Assembly (NCBI GenBank): GCA_039881045.1
Contig: JAYWVB010000005.1
Location: forward strand, 496,001 to 560,000
DNA length: 64,000 nucleotides
Direction: 5' to 3'
Source: Chaetomium olivaceum
Taxonomy: Eukaryota > Ascomycota > Sordariomycetes > Sordariales > Chaetomiaceae
Shown here: piece after piece, positions 59,095-64,000 of the stretch
Layout of the letters: the number at the start of each line of letters is the position of its first letter
Position numbering within the stretch: position 1 is the stretch's first letter
Made by a program: the position numbers and the translations under genes
Notes under the pieces: model-generated
The model's database searches: none
What the model saw: the letters and a program-made list of their open reading frames with translations, nothing else
Told to the model about the DNA's origin: nothing

Positions 59095-60070
59095 GAGGTG
59101 TTTAGGGAGACTTTTGTCGGTCTAAAGCCGCCGAGGTCTTTGAGTTTCGACCTTGCCGCGGAACATCAGTGTCACGGTGCTCGGCGTTCAAATCTCGTGT
59201 ACTCAACTGATGACGGCAATCCGTCCACACGGAAGCTGATTGCCTACCTACTATGTAAATGTCAACAGTACCTCGCATGCCAGCCTACTTCCGGACCACC
59301 TTCCAGGGTCCGTCCATCCACCCCAAGCCAACCCGCGTCGTGATTTCTTCCCGTTCCGCACATTGTCCAAGAACCCCGACGTCGAAACCGGCTCTGAGTA
59401 ATTAGCATCGGCACATCAAGGGCAGTCGTCGTTGGCGATGATGACCTTGTCTTGCAACAGATTCGCCAAGCCCGTCACGGCCCAGGTGGCCTCACACTGC
59501 TTGCGATGGAACTCCTGGACGAGTGGCCAAACGCACCGCGGTCCTTGCCCCGGATGGTGGCCATAAGCATGGGCAAAAAGGTACGGGGATATGTACTTAC
59601 CGTATTTTACCACATCACTTTGCTACCTGCCACGTAATTGATTGACTCTCATCGTTTTCCAGTGAGAGACTATGCCTGGTTGCAGCGCTGTTCCGAAAAC
59701 ATGCAACTCCCTTTGACTGATATGTTTGGCGTCGTTAAATTACTAGATCCGGCAACGGGCAATCGGAGCCTCCAATTCCCACCCGTCATGACCCTTGAGA
59801 AGCTGAGCCGGGACCACCTACCCCCCTTTGTCCGCAGGCCTCTCGTTTCCCCCTTCTGCAGTATCACACCACGCGTTCTTGTTTACCCTCTGGCATTGGA
59901 ACCCGAGGTCAAGGCCACTTGATTCTTTGCCCACTTGTGTTGATTATTGACAACGTGTCTGATGATCTCATATGCGACCTGCTCTACCCACGCACCAGTA
60001 GGTAGAACAGCTGCGCTTCACCATTTAGAACGTCTTCCTGGCTTGTCGGTTGCCAACCACGACGGTGGCC
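59095..60070. other. unassigned region with short open frames
   Basis: Plus-strand open stretches at about 59268-59403, 59452-59637 (ELLDEWPNAPRSLPRMVAIS) and 59638-59922 look partly protein-like and could be exons of a decayed or error-containing gene. I cannot connect them with supported splice sites and recognise no family. Confidence 0.3.
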
Positions 60071-62133
60071 ATGTTTTCCTCAGAATCGGACCGGCCGGTT
60101 CGCCATAGCTGTCGGCGGGCCAGTCGTTTTGGACCTGAAGTACATGAAAATAACAGTTTCAATCACGAAGACCGTACCACCAACGCTCCCACGAATCTCA
60201 CGCAAGACGAGGCTATTTGCGACCGGCAACTTAGCGGGCTCGAGACGGCACCGGCCCGATTCCACGAACCCGGCCACAGACTTCGCTCTCGCAGTGCTCG
60301 CCAGGCTGCATCCGGGGGAGAACAACGGCTTAGCGTGGGCCATGAGAAAAGGAGAGTGGGAGGGCCATGCAAAGACCGGCACGCGCTTCTTGGTTTCCTC
60401 GCCCTCGCCAACATGGCGGTCGTCATCTGCGCCTGGTTGTGTGTGGGATTCTACTACCAGGGCAACGTCAACAAGGGCAGTTGGGTCGGGGATCCACGCG
60501 TCAACATTTCCATATCGAACTTACATCCGGAGGACCTTGACATGGTCGCTGTCCCGTTCCCGATGGCCGACGTCGTGAACATGGCCGAAGTGTACACCAA
60601 TGCGTGCTTCGACATCCACCTTCCCCTCCGCACTTCCAACGTCACCCTCCGGCTCGACACACCCGGTCTAGCTCGGGTGCATGTGCCGTCCTTTCTCCCC
60701 CAGGTACATGTGGTGGTAGGATATGACAAGGACTACCGCAAGAAGCCAAAAACAAAAACGGGGTTAGTCAAGGCTGAGTATGAGCCGTATGTTGTTGCCA
60801 TGACCAACACGACGCTCACTCTGGATCTACTGGAGAAGCTCTGGCCGGTACTAGTCCGTGCTACCACCGACTTGCTGGTCCTCGGCCTGGGACACAACCA
60901 CCGCGACTACCGTGCCTTGAGCGACGACTTACAGGCCCTTACCTACCCCGAAAAGCCGGTGCTTATCTCGCGGAGGCCTGGGCCAAGCCTAGTGCTTATA
61001 GCCCTGGCGGGTGCAAGGGAGCTCTGGGAGGGACTGTATTCCGTAGCTAAGACGTGGCCACTCACCGCTCACGAGTGGCTCCACGACCTCACAGCGGCCA
61101 TGAAAGATACCGAAAGTTATTGGCGACAGCAAAAGCCGGGAAAGGAGGGTGATAGCAACCCCTTCACCCCAAGGCTCGGATCCCCCAGCTTCCGTCAGCC
61201 ACCCAACTCCTCCGACACGCCAGACGCCAGCACACAGCCCACCAAACCCTCCCAGGACTCCTGGCTAGCTTATCCGTGTCCCGTAACGCGACAGTACAAG
61301 CATACCAGACCAAGGTCTTCTTCACCCGGATAGCGCCTCACCACGCAGGCGGCCGTGAACCCAGTGGTCTCGAAGCAGACATTAACCTGCTCTGTTTCTC
61401 CCGCAAGGTGCTCGAGGTTGTCGCCAAGGCCCGCTGCCCCAACCACACATCAGAAGAATCCGTCCTTCTGAACGGCCTCCCCTACTGGGCCCCCTTCGGC
61501 GGCAACACAGGCTGTGGAAGTGGCAGCTGCCTGCACAGCCTGCACGACGCCCTCTGCGACGCCGAACTCTTCATAACCGCCTTCGCGGCCAAAGCAAGAC
61601 AAGTTAGGGCCCGCGTGCAGGACGCCGTCTCCCAGCGGGGCGGCTTCTCTTTAGCCAAACGCGCCGCCGGCTCCTACGGTAGGGACGGGATCGTGCGGCG
61701 GGCGCGCACCCTCGACCGCGCCCTCGACACTCTCGACGCGCTGCTCGCTTCCTTGGCCATCCAGCACCGCATCCTGGCGGGCGTGGCAGTCCGGATTATG
61801 CATGTGTGCGCGCTTCAGAATGGCCTGCGAGAGCGCGCCCGCGTCCTCCATGAAGATGGGTCGGCGTGGTGGGACCTCAAGTGGAATGGGGAGAGGGAGG
61901 TTGTGGTGGTGAGCATGGTAACGTTTCCGGAGCTGGACGATACCATGGGAATGCTGCAGGGGGCCCATGACCGTATGTCGCATGAGTACCGAACGATGCG
62001 GCCCCGCCGTACTGAGGAAGCGGTTGAGCAGCTCAAGGCCAAACTGTCTGCCGGTTGGCTGAAGAGGTTGGGGTTGGGCGACTTACCGCCGGAGATAAAT
62101 GAGCGTGAGGGAGAGAGTCGGAGCAGCATTTGA
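60071..62133 (+). CDS. orphan single-pass fungal membrane protein
   Basis: The first ATG of the frame is 60071 (MFSSESDRPVRHSCRRASRF). A basic, disordered cytosolic N-terminus of about 105 residues precedes one membrane helix (FLALANMAVVICAWLCVGFYY). A lumenal or extracellular part follows with possible N-glycosylation sites (NISIS, NVTL, NTTL, NATV, NHTS), a beta-rich segment (VTLRLDTPGLARVHVPSFLP) and several cysteines (CGSGSC, CDAELF). The frame changes at TT 61270-61271, where one base is missing; both sides are coherent, giving about 685 residues ending at 62133. The C-terminal half contains long amphipathic helices (ARTLDRALDTLDALLASLAI, EEAVEQLKAKLSAGW). No family is recognised. Confidence 0.65.
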
Positions 62134-62431
62134 TGACTATGGAGGGTTGTGTTGTTGAGTCGTTGGACGACAGACAAACCGTCACGTCACGTCAGTATGT
62201 ACCAGCCAAGCCCTGTTAGCGTCTCAGCTGTCAGCACGCGCCCTGAGAACCCCTGAGCCCTGTGAGGCTGAGCCTTTGTGACCCTTGCTGCTTGACCCCC
62301 AAATTTAGTTAGCGTCATACAAGTCCCCCCCGCGTTCCCAGGTTGCACAGCACCAACGGTTTCCCCAGGCTCTCTCCAATTTTCAGTCTCACGTTCTCAT
62401 CTCAACCTCCAACCTCCAACATGCAGCCAAC

Positions 62432-63691
62432 ATGAGGTCCTTGTCAGCGCTGGCCGTTGCCATCTCCCGGCGGGCTCGACGCCTGGCTCGCCGTTACCGT
62501 CTCCTCCTGAGGGCCACCGCGCTGGTACTTATCCTGTGTCTTCTGGAAGCACTGTTACACATTTCTATGCATGACATCCCCCGCCCCGCTGAGGACCTGG
62601 ACGCCCCCTTCGCCAGACAATGCCAGGACCCCCGCGTCGCCGCTGCGCAACCCCGCGAGAGCGCCGCCCTCGTCATGCTCGCCCGCAATTCAGAATTAGA
62701 GGAGGCCCGCGAGACTATCCGCAACATCGAAGCCCAGTTCAACCAGTGGTTCAACTACCCGGTCGTCTTCCTCAACAACGAACCGTGGGACCCGGACTTC
62801 ATCCGCGAGCTCAACGCCTCGGTCAGCGGCAAAGCCATCTTCGAAACCATCCCCGCCGCGGACTGGTCCTACCCAGACAACATCAACCCCACCACCGCCC
62901 GCCAGTCCATGGCCAGGCAGGCCGCCGCGGGGGTCTGGAACGGCGGCAAGGAGTCCTACCACCACATGTGCCGCTTCTACTCCGGCGCCTTCTACACCCA
63001 GCCTGCCCTGGCCCCCTTCAAATGGTACTGGCGCCTCGAGCCCGGCGTGCGCTACACCTGCGCCATCACCTACGACCCTTTTGTCGCCATGGCGCGCCAC
63101 AACAAACTCTACGGCTTCACCATCGCCCTCTGGGAAGAGCCCAACACCTGCCCCACCCTCTTCCGCGACGTCGACGCCTTCCGCCGCGCAAACCACCTCC
63201 CCAAGTCCCCCACCTGGAACGCCATGCTCGACCTGCCCCTGCCCTGGTACCTCCAGCCCTACCCCCTCCGCAAACTGGCCGGCTTCTTCGGCGCCGCACA
63301 CACCACCACCCGCGGCGACCGCTGGAATCTCTGCCACTACTGGAGCAACTTTGAGATTGCATCCCTGGACTTCTTCCGCAGCGAGCCGTACCAGGCACTA
63401 TTTCGCCACTTGGACGCGCGCGGGGGGTTCTACCACGAGCGATGGGGTGACGCGCCCGTGCACTCGCTGGCGGTGCATCTATTGCTAGAACCTGGACAGC
63501 TGCACCATTTCTCGGATCTAGGGTATCACCACGAGCCGTTCTTTCAGTGTCCCGGCAATGCGCCGGGGGAGGGCCAGCTGCCGGGGAATGAAGCGTTGGC
63601 GGAAGGGGGGAGGGACAAAGGGTGGTCGGAGGAGAAGGAGGGGCGCGGTGGGTTGTCGGTGTCGGTGTCCGGACTCGAGGAAGAGGAATAA
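62432..63691 (+). CDS. KRE2/KTR/MNT1-family alpha-1,2-mannosyltransferase (GT15)
   Basis: Intronless, 419 residues. A short Arg-rich cytosolic tail and a signal anchor (residues about 28-44, ALVLILCLLEALLHIS) give a Golgi type II topology. The catalytic domain has the GT15 blocks VMLARNSELEEARETIRNIE, NYPVVFLNNEPWDPDFI, KWYWRLEPGVRYTCAITYDP, NLCHYWSNFEIASLDFFRSE and HERWGDAPVHSLAVHLLL. These enzymes transfer mannose from GDP-mannose in alpha-1,2 linkage onto N- and O-glycans of cell-wall and secreted proteins, with manganese. Length and order are typical. The C-terminal 50 residues are low-complexity and acidic. Start: first ATG after a CCAACATGAGG context. Confidence 0.95.
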   Translation: MRSLSALAVAISRRARRLARRYRLLLRATALVLILCLLEALLHISMHDIPRPAEDLDAPFARQCQDPRVAAAQPRESAALVMLARNSELEEARETIRNIEAQFNQWFNYPVVFLNNEPWDPDFIRELNASVSGKAIFETIPAADWSYPDNINPTTARQSMARQAAAGVWNGGKESYHHMCRFYSGAFYTQPALAPFKWYWRLEPGVRYTCAITYDPFVAMARHNKLYGFTIALWEEPNTCPTLFRDVDAFRRANHLPKSPTWNAMLDLPLPWYLQPYPLRKLAGFFGAAHTTTRGDRWNLCHYWSNFEIASLDFFRSEPYQALFRHLDARGGFYHERWGDAPVHSLAVHLLLEPGQLHHFSDLGYHHEPFFQCPGNAPGEGQLPGNEALAEGGRDKGWSEEKEGRGGLSVSVSGLEEEE

Positions 63692-64000
63692 TCGGGCGAT
63701 TTGCTTGGAGAGGATGGGGAGGCCGGCAGCGAAGGAGAGGGTGGGGTGGTGGGATCGTTGGAAGGGGCGGTATCCGTATGCAATTGGGGTGCCGGGGTGA
63801 GTGAGACCCGGGGTGTGAATATAGGGGACCCGGGAATTCCATGAGGAAGACAAATTGGTCATAGACGAGGGATGATGTATGAGTATATTAGAGCAAGTGG
63901 TGGTATAGAGCGGGTTTAGGATAGAAGGAATCAGGATACCCTTGCTGTAATTGAGCATGAGTTCCCTGGCCTCTCATAAGGTTTCATCAAGTGAAACCCG
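63692..64000. other. right flank
   Basis: 3' region of the mannosyltransferase. I see no further gene before the window ends. Confidence 0.5.

Overview
The window reads as nuclear DNA of a filamentous ascomycete, most likely Sordariomycetes. Protein genes carry short 46-85 nt introns with GT...AG ends and CTAAC/CTGAC branch sites, coding DNA is GC-rich, Sordariales-style gene content is present, and there is a RIP-like decayed segment. Assignment to Sordariales/Chaetomiaceae is inference from protein style, not from a database search.

Layout. 0-3.4 kb is mostly gene-poor and holds one putative small membrane protein. 3.5-12.5 kb carries a DOCK-family Rho/Rac GEF and a type II membrane glycosyltransferase-like protein. 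13.5-19.1 kb is a decayed accessory patch: an AAA+ ATPase pseudogene split by a G-rich minisatellite, then a complete Fot1/pogo DNA transposon with TA duplications and 45-bp inverted repeats. 19.3-28.3 kb has a C2H2 zinc-finger-like protein, a 74-residue two-exon gene of unknown function, a Zn2Cys6 transcription-factor relic, a nitrilase with a repetitive insertion, and a Ser/Arg-rich conserved fungal protein. 29.3-44.0 kb is a housekeeping block: MLH3, VPS11, lipoate-protein ligase, chorismate synthase (with a CPC1/Gcn4 site in the promoter), a tetraspanin-like protein and an amino-acid permease. 44.6-47.8 kb is a large multi-exon fungal protein of unknown function. 48.1-52.2 kb holds two divergently transcribed secreted antibacterial-type enzymes, SH3-GH24 lysozyme and SH3-CHAP amidase, which share an almost identical SH3 module. 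They are followed by a secreted nucleoside hydrolase, a tRNA-Asp with an intron, a STAND/NLR-type WD-repeat pseudogene lacking its NACHT domain, an orphan membrane protein and a KRE2/KTR mannosyltransferase.

A window-wide feature matters to anyone reusing this annotation. Many conserved genes (DOCK, VPS11, nitrilase, permease, C2H2 protein and others) change reading frame at short homopolymers while both flanks stay well conserved. The parsimonious reading is indel error in the assembly, not mass pseudogenisation. The real decay signals, meaning in-frame TAG/TGA where Trp or Gln codons are expected, are confined to the AAA+ and NLR relics.

The most interesting biology is the SH3-GH24 / SH3-CHAP pair at 48.1-52.2 kb, which looks like a small secreted bacteriolytic module in a eukaryotic genome.
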